This document shows positions 7,431-16,305 of a stretch of DNA of 64,000 bases, piece by piece. This stretch comes from Pseudomonas sp. RIT-PI-AD (GTDB taxonomy: Bacteria; Pseudomonadota; Gammaproteobacteria; Pseudomonadales; Pseudomonadaceae). The position numbers and the translations under genes were made by a program. Within the stretch, counting starts at the first letter, position 1. Each line of letters begins with the position of its first letter. The DNA lies in assembly GCF_025642785.1 (NCBI RefSeq), contig NZ_JANZKU010000001.1:333950-397949 (forward strand). The letters run 5' to 3'. Under the pieces are notes generated by a model. It worked only from the letters and a program-made list of their open reading frames with translations, was not told the origin of the DNA and did no database searches.

Positions 7431-8579
7431 ATGCCGGTTTTCCAGGATTATTTCGACCCCGACCATCAGTTGGTGCGGGCCTCGGTACGGCGTTTCGTCG
7501 AGCGCGAGATCCTGCCCCACATCGACGCCTGGGAAGAGGCCGAGGCCTTTCCGCGCGAGCTCCATCGCAAGGCGGGCGCCGCCGGCATCCTTGGCCTCGG
7601 CTACCCCGAACGCTACGGCGGCAGCCATGAGGGCGATCTCTTCGCCAAGATCGCCGCCAGCGAGGAATTGATGCATTGCGGCTCGGGCGGATTGGTGGCG
7701 GGGCTCTGTTCCCTCGACATCGGCCTGCCGCCGCTGCTCAACGGCGGGTCGCCCGAGCTGCGCGAACGGGTGGTCCCCGCAGTGCTGAGGGGAGAACGCG
7801 TGATCGCCCTGGCGGTCACCGAGCCCTCCGGTGGCTCGGACGTCGCCCACCTGAGGACCCGCGCCGTCCGCGAGGGCGAGCATTACCGGGTCAACGGTTG
7901 CAAGACCTTCATCACCAGCGGTGTCCGCGCGGATTTCTATACCGTGGCGGTGCGTACCGGCGATCCCGGTTTTGCCGGCATCAGTCTGTTGTTGGTCGAG
8001 AAGGGCACGCCGGGCTTCGAGGTCAGCGGTCCGTTGAAGAAAATGGGCTGGTGGGCCTCGGACACCGCCGAGCTGCGTTTCGAGGACTGCCGGGTCCCCG
8101 TGGGCAACCTGCTCGGGGCCGAGAACGCCGGCTTCGCCGGCATCATGGCGAACTTTCAGCACGAGCGACTGGCGCTGGCGATCATGGCCAACATGACCGC
8201 CCAGCTGGCCCTGGAGGCCTCGCTGGAATGGTGCGCCCGGCGCGAGGCGTTCGGCCGGCCGTTGAGCGCGTTTCAGGTGCTCAAGCACCGGCTCGCGGAG
8301 ATGGCCACCCAGGTGGAGGTATCCCGCGAGTTCGCCTACCGGTTGGCCGCCCGGCTGGCTGACGGCCAGGTGCCGCTCAAGGAAATCGCCATGGCGAAGA
8401 ACTTCGCTACCGACGTTTCCAACCGCGTGACCCACGAGGCCGTGCAGATTTTCGGCGGTATGGGCTACATGCGCGGCGCGTTGGTGGAGCGCCTGTACCG
8501 TGACAATCGGATACTGTCCATCGGCGGTGGCACCCGGGAAATCATGAACGAGATCATCGCCAAGCAGATGGGACTTTGA
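7431..8579 (+). CDS. Acyl-CoA dehydrogenase family protein
   Basis: 382 residues. A flavoenzyme that oxidises acyl-CoA thioesters to 2-enoyl-CoA, passing electrons to ETF. Family signatures are clear: AVTEPSGGSDVAHLRTRA (the AxTEPxxGSD motif) near 126-143, the FAD/substrate segment FITSGVRADFYTV, and the C-terminal QIFGGMGYMRGALVERLYRDNRI with GGGTREIM. The catalytic glutamate of short- and medium-chain enzymes lies in this last region. It is alone behind its own promoter. The long-chain/citronellyl-type subgroup is possible, but the substrate cannot be told from sequence. Confidence 0.93.
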   Translation: MPVFQDYFDPDHQLVRASVRRFVEREILPHIDAWEEAEAFPRELHRKAGAAGILGLGYPERYGGSHEGDLFAKIAASEELMHCGSGGLVAGLCSLDIGLPPLLNGGSPELRERVVPAVLRGERVIALAVTEPSGGSDVAHLRTRAVREGEHYRVNGCKTFITSGVRADFYTVAVRTGDPGFAGISLLLVEKGTPGFEVSGPLKKMGWWASDTAELRFEDCRVPVGNLLGAENAGFAGIMANFQHERLALAIMANMTAQLALEASLEWCARREAFGRPLSAFQVLKHRLAEMATQVEVSREFAYRLAARLADGQVPLKEIAMAKNFATDVSNRVTHEAVQIFGGMGYMRGALVERLYRDNRILSIGGGTREIMNEIIAKQMGL

Positions 8580-8620
8580 CGAAAACGGCGCGATTGGGCG
8601 CGCGCTTATCGCGAAACCCT

Positions 8621-8636
8621 CTGGATAGACGCTTGC
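8621..8636 (+). promoter_or_regulatory. Possible sigma54 (-24/-12) promoter ahead of the peptide/amide-ligase pair
   Basis: CTGG at 8621-8624 and TTGC at 8633-8636 give the invariant GG-N10-GC spacing of RpoN promoters. The middle of the -24 element departs from consensus (ATA where CAC is usual). The predicted start near 8648 would leave a leader of about 64 nt. No enhancer-binding regulator is encoded nearby. Confidence 0.35.
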
Positions 8637-8711
8637 GCGCGGGATGGGCTGGGCTAGTTTGAGACGGTCAGAGCGAATTCTGACGTTCCCGTCATGATCA
8701 AGGAGAAGACA

Positions 8712-8915
8712 ATGCAAAGGCTCACATCCATTCAGCCCGCCTATCCCCACGAAGACGACTTCGCCCTGCCTCCGGTAGGACGCGTGGACTCCCGGGAGGG
8801 GGATTTCATCCGTGAACTGCATCGCGACCGGCTGGCGATGGCCCATCTGTTCGACATCCGCATGACCGAGAAGACCTCCAACACGGCGGACGCCAAGCAG
8901 AAAAGGAAGTCGTAG
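8712..8915 (+). CDS. 67-residue peptide, putative partner or substrate of the downstream amide ligase
   Basis: Start ATG at 8712 has a strong Shine-Dalgarno sequence (AAGGAG, 8700-8705, 6-bp spacing). The protein begins MQRLTSIQPAYPHEDDFALP, is acidic in the first half, has an amphipathic middle (FIRELHRDRLAMAHLFDIRM) and ends in a hydrophilic basic tail (DAKQKRKS). It has no signal peptide, cysteines or membrane segment. It lies 51 bp upstream of an asparagine-synthetase-like gene with its own strong ribosome site, so the two are probably one transcript. A modified (RiPP-type) precursor or carrier peptide is one idea, but no lasso-type core (Gly1 with Asp/Glu at 7-9 after a Thr at leader position -2) is evident. 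No known family was recognised. Confidence 0.6.
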   Translation: MQRLTSIQPAYPHEDDFALPPVGRVDSREGDFIRELHRDRLAMAHLFDIRMTEKTSNTADAKQKRKS

Positions 8916-8966
8916 AACGGGTTCGACGGAGCGAATCCCTAGGCGGTAGTTCAAGGAGAGAACTCG

Positions 8967-10583
8967 ATGTTTTCGCTCCACTATTCCGCAGGCGTCATCC
9001 CCGGCGCCTGGCACCTGAGCGGTCATTGCCTGAGCAGTCGGCAAGGCCGCATCGAGGCGCTCGACCATCCCAAGCTGCTCTTGCGCGCCGTCCAGACGCC
9101 TTCGGGACGCCTGGGCGTGGCTTTGGTCGAACGCCCCCACCCGCATCCCGCCGCGGCCACGAAGGACGATCACCAGTTGAGCGCGGTGGACGAGGAAGGC
9201 TTCGCCCGTGCCAAGGCGCGTGTCCTCGACTGGCCGCTGCACGGGTTCTGGGTCGAGATCGTCGGGCGCACCCTGCGTATCGAGTCCAGCCGGCTGCCGA
9301 CGGTGCCGGTGTTCCTCGCCCGGCATGGCGACGAGGCGCGGGTGGAGTGGGACCCCGCGCGGCTCTATCCGCTGCTCGCCGCGTCCCTCGACCGGGATGC
9401 CGCCGCTCACTACCTGTGCAGCTTCGAGCAACCCTACGGGTCGCGCACCCTGATCGACGGGTTGACCCAATTGACGGCGAGCAGCGTCGCGCTGTGGCGG
9501 GACGGCGCCTGGCGACTCGAGCACAAGGCGCCCGCCCCGGCGGACTACCCGCGGTTGCTCGAGGCGAACGCCGACCCGCTGGACTCCTTCGCCGGGCTGT
9601 TGACGCAGGGCCTGGCCCGTTCGTTGCCCGATCCTTCCCTGCGGTTGGCCGCGGCTCTGAGCGGCGGCCTGGATTCCTCGGCGGTGGTCAGCGTGGCGGC
9701 ACGCCGGGGACACCCGATGAGCACCTTCGGCTTGCTGATGCCGGGCCACGAGGGCGTGGCGCAGGCCGAGCGCCGCGCGCAGGTCTGGGACCGCCTGGAG
9801 TTGCACGACGAACTCGTCGAAGGCGATGCGTGCGACTGGTCGGCCCACCTGGAAGGACCGCGGGCGCACCTGATGGTGCCTTGGGAGGAGCTGCACTACG
9901 CGGCTTTCGACGGGCTCTACCAGCGCGCCGCGGCGCAAGGCCACTCGGTGTTCCTGACCGGCTTCGGCGGCGACGACCTGCTCGATCCTTATTGGGAGGA
10001 GATACCCGAACCCCAGCGGCTCGCCGAAATGCGCGTGCTGCAGGGCCATCGCCCACTGCCGGGCTTTTTCCGCGGGGAACTGGCGGCGCGGCAGGTGGAG
10101 CGCAGCGAGGCCCTGCGTCGGCAGCCGCGCGGGTTCGTCCAGCCTGGCGTGATGGAGGTCGCGGCCGGGGTTGCCGCCCAGTGCCTGCGCCATGGCCTGT
10201 GGCCGATGCACCCCTTTATCGAGCCGGAGGTGGTGCGTTACTGCCACGCCTTGCCGCCGGAATGGCGCCAGGGCCGGCGGCTGATGCGCGGCTTGCTCGA
10301 ACGCTTCGGCTATGGCGCCAGCCTGACCCATCCCGCCCGGACCGAGAGTTTCTCGCCCCTCACCCTGCGTCCACTGCGCCAATGCCCGGTGTTTCGCCGG
10401 CTGTTGCATGCGCCTAGAATGGCCGACCTCGGTTTCTTCGAGCCGCGTGCGCTGGAGAAGGCGTTCGACGACTGGCTCGTCGGCCGGGCGCCGCAGGCCT
10501 GGGCGCTGCACTTCATCGCCGTGGTGGTGCTGGAGGCGACCCTCGCCAGCCTGGAGGCGTCCGCCGGTTCCGCCCGCGGCTGA
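8967..10583 (+). CDS. Asparagine-synthetase-like ATP-dependent amide ligase without glutaminase cysteine
   Basis: 538 residues with AAGGAGAG (8953-8960) ahead of ATG 8967. The C-terminal PP-loop ATP-pyrophosphatase domain is intact: SGGLDSS (232-238) and the second conserved loop TGFGGDDLLDPYW (331-343). The N-terminal domain begins MFSLHYSAG, so the Cys2 nucleophile of glutamine amidotransferases is missing. It retains the sandwich-like stretch GFWVEIVGRTLRIESSRLP and a degraded PLL segment. Loss of glutaminase with retention of the synthetase is the arrangement of lasso-peptide cyclases (McjC type), beta-lactam synthetase and carbapenam synthetase, which adenylate a carboxylate and close an amide. 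No McjB-type leader protease or dedicated ABC exporter is adjacent. The substrate is unknown; the upstream 67-residue peptide is the obvious candidate. Confidence 0.8.
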   Translation: MFSLHYSAGVIPGAWHLSGHCLSSRQGRIEALDHPKLLLRAVQTPSGRLGVALVERPHPHPAAATKDDHQLSAVDEEGFARAKARVLDWPLHGFWVEIVGRTLRIESSRLPTVPVFLARHGDEARVEWDPARLYPLLAASLDRDAAAHYLCSFEQPYGSRTLIDGLTQLTASSVALWRDGAWRLEHKAPAPADYPRLLEANADPLDSFAGLLTQGLARSLPDPSLRLAAALSGGLDSSAVVSVAARRGHPMSTFGLLMPGHEGVAQAERRAQVWDRLELHDELVEGDACDWSAHLEGPRAHLMVPWEELHYAAFDGLYQRAAAQGHSVFLTGFGGDDLLDPYWEEIPEPQRLAEMRVLQGHRPLPGFFRGELAARQVERSEALRRQPRGFVQPGVMEVAAGVAAQCLRHGLWPMHPFIEPEVVRYCHALPPEWRQGRRLMRGLLERFGYGASLTHPARTESFSPLTLRPLRQCPVFRRLLHAPRMADLGFFEPRALEKAFDDWLVGRAPQAWALHFIAVVVLEATLASLEASAGSARG

Positions 10584-10699
10584 GCGGCGTGCGCCGCTCC
10601 GCTAGCCTCGCCCATCGCGAGGGACGGTAGGAGGAACCGCACCGCGGGATTCGCAGTCGATTACCCACGATCCGCCAGCAATCATGCCAAGGAGCCTGC

Positions 10700-11812
10700 A
10701 TGGCCGTGCCCCCACCGTTGTCGCGTTGTTTCGTTCTGTGCGTCGTATTGGTGTCCGGGTGCGGGAAAGAACAGGCGCCGGAGCCTGTCCTCCCCCGGGT
10801 CAAGGTGTTGCAGGTGCAGGCCAGCGGTTATGCGCCCGCCGTGACCTTGACCGGCGACATCCAGGCGCGGGTGCAGACCGATCTGTCGTTCCGCGTCAGC
10901 GGCAAGATGACCGAGCGCCAGGTGGACGTGGGCGCGCGGGTGACCGCGCGGCAGCCGCTGGCCCGCCTGGACCCCCAGGACCAGCGCAGCAACGTCGACT
11001 CCGCCGCCGCGATGGTCAGCGCCGAACAGGCTCGCCTGAAGCTCGCCCAGGCGGATTTCGCCCGCCAGGAAAAGCTCCTGCCCAAGGGCTACACCAGCCG
11101 CAGCGAATACGATCAGGCCCTGGCCACCCTGCGCAGTGCGAAAAGCTCGCTAACGGCGGCCCAGGCGCAACTGGCCAATGCCCGCGAGCAACTGTCCTAT
11201 ACCACCCTGGTCGCCGATGCCGAAGGGGTGATCACCGCCCGCCACGCCGAGGTGGGGCAGGTGGTCCAGGCTACCGTGCCGATCTTCTCCCTGGCCCGGG
11301 ACGGCGCGCGCGATGCCGTGTTCAACGTCTACGAGTCGGTGTTCGCCGAACCCTTGCGCGACCAGCCGGTGGAGGTCGCGCTGCTGGAGCGTCCTGAGAT
11401 CAAGGTGCGAGGCAAGGTCCGCGAGGTGACCCCCACCGTCTCCGCGGAGACCGGCACGGTCCAGGTCAAGGTGGCGCTCGAGGCGCTGCCAGCCGGGATG
11501 GACCTGGGTTCGGTGGTCAGCGTGACCCTGCAGGGCGCCGCGCAGAGCGCCATCGAGGTGCCTTGGTCGGCGCTGACCAAGTCCGGCCACGAACCGGCGG
11601 TCTGGCTGGTGGGCGAGGAGGGCCAGAGTCGCCTGCAGCCGGTCAGAGTGGCGCGCTACCTCACCGGCAAGGTGATCATCGCCGAGGGATTGCAAGGGGG
11701 CGAACGCGTCGTGACCGCGGGCGGCCAGTTGTTGCACGTCGGGCAAAAGGTGGACATCGCGCAAACCGAAACGAACGGACACGCGGCGGATGCCGGGCAG
11801 GTGCAACCATGA
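10700..11812 (+). CDS. RND efflux periplasmic adaptor (membrane fusion) lipoprotein, first of two, TriA-like
   Basis: 370 residues. The N-terminus is a lipoprotein signal with lipobox VSGC (Cys21). The order is that of HlyD/AcrA-type adaptors: lipoyl/barrel-sandwich half (GDIQARVQTDLSFRVSGKM), alpha-hairpin with long coiled coil about 85-160 (KLAQADFARQEKLLPKGYTS), second lipoyl half (DAEGVITARHAEVGQVV), beta-barrel and membrane-proximal domains. It links an inner-membrane RND pump to an outer-membrane channel. The stop overlaps the next start as ATGA, so translation is coupled. Two adaptors in tandem before one pump is the layout of TriABC of P. aeruginosa. Confidence 0.9.
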   Translation: MAVPPPLSRCFVLCVVLVSGCGKEQAPEPVLPRVKVLQVQASGYAPAVTLTGDIQARVQTDLSFRVSGKMTERQVDVGARVTARQPLARLDPQDQRSNVDSAAAMVSAEQARLKLAQADFARQEKLLPKGYTSRSEYDQALATLRSAKSSLTAAQAQLANAREQLSYTTLVADAEGVITARHAEVGQVVQATVPIFSLARDGARDAVFNVYESVFAEPLRDQPVEVALLERPEIKVRGKVREVTPTVSAETGTVQVKVALEALPAGMDLGSVVSVTLQGAAQSAIEVPWSALTKSGHEPAVWLVGEEGQSRLQPVRVARYLTGKVIIAEGLQGGERVVTAGGQLLHVGQKVDIAQTETNGHAADAGQVQP

Positions 11813-12876
11813 GGCGCACGATGACGGTCCTCCTGGGGGGCATTCTCCTGGCGGGCTGCGGCGAGAAGGAACAGCCGCCCGAACCGCCGCGTCCGGTGCT
11901 GCACATCGAGGCCCGCGCGCAGAGCGAGGCGAGCCTGGGGCGTTTCGCCGGCAGCATCCAGGCCCGCTACGAAAGCGTGCTCGGCTTCCGCGTGGGCGGG
12001 CGCATCGCCCGGCGCAGCGTGGACGTCGGCAGCGAAGTGAGCAAAGGCACCTTGCTCGCCGCGCTCGACCCCACCGATCAGCAGAACGAGCTGCGCGCCC
12101 GCCAGGGCGATCTGGCGCGGCTCGAAGCGCAATGGATCAACGCCCAGGACAATGCGCGCCGCCAGCAGGAGCTGTTCGACCGAGGCGTCGGTGCGCGGGC
12201 GCAACTGGAGAACGCCCAGACCGGGTTGCGCACCGCCGCCGCGGCGAAGGACCAGGCGCGTGCGGCCGCCCGGCAGGCGGAAGACCAGTTGGGCTACAGC
12301 GAATTGCGCAGCGACTACGACGGGGTGGTGACCGCCTGGCACGCGGAGGCGGGCCAGGTGGTCGCCGCCGGCCAGGAGGTGGTCATTCTGGCCCGCCCGG
12401 ACGTGAAGGAAGCGGTCATCGATCTACCCGCCGCCTTGGTCGAGCAATTGCCCCGGGACGTCCGCTTCGCGGTGGCCGCCCAACTGGAACCCTCCATCGC
12501 CACCCACGGGCGGATTCGCGAAGTGGAACCCCAGGCCGAGCGTTCCACCCGTACCCGTCGTGTACGCCTGAGCTTGGAAGAGACGCCGCCGGGTTTCCGC
12601 CTGGGCACTTCGGTGAGCGTGACCCTGAGCACGGCCATCACCCCGCGCATCGAACTGCCGACCAGCGCGTTGCTGGAGGCCGACGGCCAGGTGCGCGTGT
12701 GGGTGATCGACCGGCAGAACCACAGCGTTGCCTCGCGCCCGGTGCAGGTGCTGGAGCGGGATGCCGAGCGCGCGGTACTGAGCGCCGGCGTCGAGCCAGG
12801 CGACTGGGTGGTGACGGCCGGGGTGAATAGCCTGAAAGAAGGGCAGACGATCAAGACCGACGAGGGGCAACGGTGA
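11809..12876 (+). CDS. RND efflux periplasmic adaptor lipoprotein, second of two, TriB-like
   Basis: 355 residues. Lipobox LAGC at Cys17 after MRRTMTVLLGGILLAGC. It has the same adaptor architecture as the preceding protein: GSIQARYESVLGFRVGGRI, a hairpin about residues 75-150 (DNARRQQELFDRGVGARAQL), then SDYDGVVTAWHAEAGQVV. The start ATG overlaps the upstream stop by 4 bp and the stop overlaps the pump start by 1 bp. The two adaptors are clearly paralogous but diverged, which fits two distinct positions in a mixed adaptor ring. Confidence 0.9.
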   Translation: MRRTMTVLLGGILLAGCGEKEQPPEPPRPVLHIEARAQSEASLGRFAGSIQARYESVLGFRVGGRIARRSVDVGSEVSKGTLLAALDPTDQQNELRARQGDLARLEAQWINAQDNARRQQELFDRGVGARAQLENAQTGLRTAAAAKDQARAAARQAEDQLGYSELRSDYDGVVTAWHAEAGQVVAAGQEVVILARPDVKEAVIDLPAALVEQLPRDVRFAVAAQLEPSIATHGRIREVEPQAERSTRTRRVRLSLEETPPGFRLGTSVSVTLSTAITPRIELPTSALLEADGQVRVWVIDRQNHSVASRPVQVLERDAERAVLSAGVEPGDWVVTAGVNSLKEGQTIKTDEGQR

Positions 12877-15800
12877 TGAAAGGCGGTTTCAACCTGTCCG
12901 ATTGGGCGCTGCGCCACCAGTCCTTCATCTGGTACCTGATGTTCGTCGGGTTGCTGATGGGCGTGTTCTCCTACATCAACCTGGGCCGGGAGGAAGACCC
13001 TTCCTTCACCATCAAGACCATGGTGATCCAGACCCGCTGGCCGGGCGCGACGGTCGACGACACCCTGGAGCAGGTCACCGACCGGATCGAGAAGAAGCTC
13101 GAGGAACTGGACTCCCTGGATTACACCAAGAGTTACACCCGGCCCGGCGAGTCCACGGTGTTCGTGTTCCTGCGCGATACCACCGATGCCGACGATATTC
13201 CCGACATCTGGTACCAGGTGCGCAAGAAGCTCAACGATATCCGCGGCGACTTCCCCCAGGGCATCCAGGGCCCCGGTTTCAACGATGAGTTCGGCGACGT
13301 CTATGGCTCGATCTACGCCTTCACCGCCGACGGCTTCAGCTTCCGCCAGTTGCGCGACTACGTGGAACAGGTGCGCGCCGAAATCCGCGAGGTGCCGAAC
13401 CTCGGCAAGGTGGAGCTGATCGGCGAGCAGGACGAGGTGGTCTACCTGAATTTCTCCACCCGCAAGCTGGCGGCCCTGGGGATCGACCAGCGCCAGGTAG
13501 TGCAGAGCCTGCAAGCGCAGAACACCGTGACCCCCGCCGGGGTGATCGAGGCCGGCCCCGAGCGGATCTCGGTGCGTACCAGCGGCCAGTTCGCTTCGGA
13601 AAAGGACTTGGAGAAGGTCAACCTGCGGCTGAACGACCGTTTCTACCGGCTTTCCGACATCGCCGATATCAGCCGCGGCCTGGCCGATCCGCCCACGCCC
13701 AGGTTCCGCTACAACGGCCAGCCGGCCATCGGCCTGGCCATCGCCATGAAGGACGGCGGCAACATCCAGAGTTTCGGCAAGGCCCTGCACGCCCGCATGG
13801 ATGAGATGACCGCGTCGCTGCCGGTGGGGATCGGCGTGCACAAGGTTTCCGACCAGGCCGAAGTGGTCACCGAGGCGGTCGGGGGCTTCACCCGCGCGCT
13901 GTTCGAGGCGGTGGTGATCGTGCTGATCGTCAGCTTCGTCAGCCTCGGCATGCGCGCCGGGCTGGTGGTGGCCTGTTCGATCCCGCTGGTGCTGGCGATG
14001 GTCTTCGTGTTCATGGAGTACAGCGGCATCACCATGCAGCGGATTTCCCTGGGCGCCTTGATCATCGCCCTCGGCCTGCTGGTGGACGACGCGATGATCA
14101 CCGTGGAGATGATGGTCACCCGCCTGGAGCAGGGCGACTCCCTGCACGATTCCGCCACCTTCGCCTACACCTCCACGGCCTTCCCGATGCTCACCGGCAC
14201 CCTGGTCACCGTGGCCGGTTTCGTGCCCATCGGCCTCAACGCCAGTTCCGCCGGCGAATACACCTTCACCCTGTTCGCGGTGATCGCCGTGGCGATGCTG
14301 CTCTCCTGGTTCGTCGCCGTGTTGTTCGCGCCGGTGATCGCCGTGCACATCTTGCCCAAGCGGATCAAGGCCCATGAGGGCGGACCCGGGCGCATCGCCC
14401 GGGCATTCGGCGGTGGCCTGCTGTTCGCCATGCGGCACCGTTGGCTGACCATTTTGCTGACCCTGCTGCTGTTCGCCGCCGCGGTGTTCTGCATGCGCTT
14501 CGTGCAGAACCAGTTCTTCCCGTCCTCGGACCGTCCGGAGCTGCTGGTCGACCTGAACCTGCCGCAGAACGCGTCGATCCACGAGACCGAGCGCCAGATG
14601 GACCGTCTCGAAGCCAAGCTCAAGGATGACGACGACGTGGTGCGCTGGAGTTCCTACATCGGCCAGGGCGCGGTGCGCTTCTATCTGCCGCTGGACCAGC
14701 AGCTGCAAAACCCCTACTACGGCCAGTTGGTGATCGTCAGCAAGGGCCTCGAGGAGCGCAAGCGCCTCGCCGCGCGGATCAAGAAAATCCTCCGCGAAGA
14801 GTTCGTCGGCGTGGGCAGCTACGTGCAGGCGCTGGAGATGGGCCCGCCGGTAGGGCGACCGATCCAGTACCGGGTCAGCGGCAAGGACATCGACGAAGTC
14901 CGCACCCATGCCCTCGAACTGGCCGCGCTGCTCGACCAGAATCCCCACGTCGGCGAGATCATCTACGACTGGAACGAGCCGGGCAAAGTCATGCGCATCG
15001 AGATCGCCCAGGACAAGGCGCGCCAGCTCGGCCTGTCCTCGGAGGACGTGGCGCAGATCATGAACGGCGTGGTCAGCGGCGCGCCGGTGACCCAGGTGCG
15101 TGACGATATCTACTTGGTCGACGTGATAGGGCGCGCCGAGGACAGCGAGCGGCGCTCCCCGGAGACCCTGCAGAACCTGCAGATCGTCACACCCAGCGGC
15201 AACTCCATCCCGCTGCTGTCGTTCGCCACGGTGCGCTACGAACTGGAGCAGCCGCTGGTCTGGCGTCGCGACCGCAAGCCGACCATCACCATCAAGGCGG
15301 CGGTGGCCGACGACCTGCAACCGACGGATGTGGTCCGCCAGTTGAAGCCGAAGATCGACGAGTTCGCCGGCAAGCTGCCGAACGGCTACAAGGTCGCCAC
15401 CGGCGGCACGGTGGAGGAGAGCGGCAAGGCCCAGGGGCCGATCGCCAAGGTCGTGCCGCTGATGCTGTTCCTCATGGCGACCTTCCTGATGATCCAGTTG
15501 CACAGCGTGCAGAAGATGTTCCTGGTGGCCAGCGTGGCGCCCCTCGGCCTGATCGGGGTGGTGCTGGCGCTGGTGCCCACGGGGACGCCCATGGGCTTCG
15601 TGGCGATCCTTGGCATCCTCGCGCTGATCGGCATCATCATCCGCAACTCGGTGATCCTGGTGACCCAGATCGAATCCTTCGAGCGTGACGGCTACTCGCC
15701 GTGGAAGGCCGTGCTAGAGGCCACCGAGCACCGGCGCCGACCGATCCTGTTGACCGCGGCGGCGGCCAGCCTGGGCATGATCCCGATCGCCCGCGAGGTG

Positions 15801-15986
15801 TTCTGGGGCCCCATGGCCTACGCGATGATCGGCGGCATCATCGTCGCCACCTTGCTGACCTTGTTGTTCCTGCCGGCACTCTATGTGGCCTGGTACCGCA
15901 TCAAGGAGGACGACGAGGATTCCGGCAAGGACGGCGGCCATCCCGCGCCGCGGGCCCAGGGCGAAGCGCACCGCGGCGACGCCTGA
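12876..15986 (+). CDS. RND efflux pump inner-membrane transporter, TriC-like
   Basis: 1036 residues from ATG 12876 (a GTG one codon upstream is possible). It is a proton-driven resistance-nodulation-division pump. The first membrane helix is followed by NLGREEDPSFTIKTMVIQT, the N-terminal signature of the TriC/AcrB-like subgroup. TM4 carries the proton-relay motif GLLVDDAMITVEMM with paired aspartates, and the last helix set includes LGMIPIAREVFWGPMAYAMIGG. The operon gives two adaptors plus the pump but no outer-membrane factor. In P. aeruginosa TriABC exports triclosan using OpmH, which is encoded elsewhere. Substrate specificity here is inferred only from this similarity. Confidence 0.93.
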   Translation: MKGGFNLSDWALRHQSFIWYLMFVGLLMGVFSYINLGREEDPSFTIKTMVIQTRWPGATVDDTLEQVTDRIEKKLEELDSLDYTKSYTRPGESTVFVFLRDTTDADDIPDIWYQVRKKLNDIRGDFPQGIQGPGFNDEFGDVYGSIYAFTADGFSFRQLRDYVEQVRAEIREVPNLGKVELIGEQDEVVYLNFSTRKLAALGIDQRQVVQSLQAQNTVTPAGVIEAGPERISVRTSGQFASEKDLEKVNLRLNDRFYRLSDIADISRGLADPPTPRFRYNGQPAIGLAIAMKDGGNIQSFGKALHARMDEMTASLPVGIGVHKVSDQAEVVTEAVGGFTRALFEAVVIVLIVSFVSLGMRAGLVVACSIPLVLAMVFVFMEYSGITMQRISLGALIIALGLLVDDAMITVEMMVTRLEQGDSLHDSATFAYTSTAFPMLTGTLVTVAGFVPIGLNASSAGEYTFTLFAVIAVAMLLSWFVAVLFAPVIAVHILPKRIKAHEGGPGRIARAFGGGLLFAMRHRWLTILLTLLLFAAAVFCMRFVQNQFFPSSDRPELLVDLNLPQNASIHETERQMDRLEAKLKDDDDVVRWSSYIGQGAVRFYLPLDQQLQNPYYGQLVIVSKGLEERKRLAARIKKILREEFVGVGSYVQALEMGPPVGRPIQYRVSGKDIDEVRTHALELAALLDQNPHVGEIIYDWNEPGKVMRIEIAQDKARQLGLSSEDVAQIMNGVVSGAPVTQVRDDIYLVDVIGRAEDSERRSPETLQNLQIVTPSGNSIPLLSFATVRYELEQPLVWRRDRKPTITIKAAVADDLQPTDVVRQLKPKIDEFAGKLPNGYKVATGGTVEESGKAQGPIAKVVPLMLFLMATFLMIQLHSVQKMFLVASVAPLGLIGVVLALVPTGTPMGFVAILGILALIGIIIRNSVILVTQIESFERDGYSPWKAVLEATEHRRRPILLTAAAASLGMIPIAREVFWGPMAYAMIGGIIVATLLTLLFLPALYVAWYRIKEDDEDSGKDGGHPAPRAQGEAHRGDA

Positions 15987-16002
15987 AGCCGGGTGCGAAG
16001 CG

Positions 16003-16031
16003 AGATGCCGGGCAGGACCCGGCATCTTTTT
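16003..16031 (+). terminator. Intrinsic terminator of the RND operon
   Basis: AGATGCCGGG (16003-16012) and CCCGGCATCT (16018-16027) form a perfect 10-bp stem with a 5-nt loop, followed by TTTTTAG. It lies 17 bp behind the pump stop codon. Confidence 0.9.
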
Positions 16032-16305
16032 AGCCGAAGGCAGGGTAAGGGCCACGGACGCCGAGGTCATCGGCAAGCTCCGGTCGAGGCCGAGCCACTA
16101 TGAGCGCGGGACTTTAAAACCCTATCCGGGACCCGAGCCGCGGGGGAGCATCCGACGGAACGCGGCCCTTGCCGGGCGCATGAAATGCAGGCGCTCGCGG
16201 GTCGTTCGCGGTGCCGTCCTGGCATTCGTGCCGCCAATCGATTCGAAAGCCGTGGCGCGGCGTCCGGCGAACTACCGGTCACCGTCGATCGAGCGTGGCC
16301 GGGGT
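16032..16305. other. Intergenic region between the RND operon and an EamA transporter
   Basis: About 270 bp between convergent genes. No gene, promoter or repeat was recognised. Confidence 0.4.

Noticed and set aside
7287..10511. Minus-strand open frame of over 1000 codons
   Set aside because: It lies antisense to the acyl-CoA dehydrogenase and amide-ligase genes, is rich in His, Gln, Arg and Gly, and has no domain. High third-position GC in the real genes leaves such antisense frames open.
8712..10583. Lasso-peptide cluster
   Set aside because: No McjB-type protease, no dedicated ABC exporter, and no Gly1...Asp/Glu7-9 core in the peptide. Kept only as an analogy.
12315..15503. Minus-strand open frame of over 1000 codons opposite the RND pump
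   Set aside because: Same antisense artefact; the composition (runs of His, Asp, Gln) is not that of a protein, and the plus-strand pump is unmistakable.
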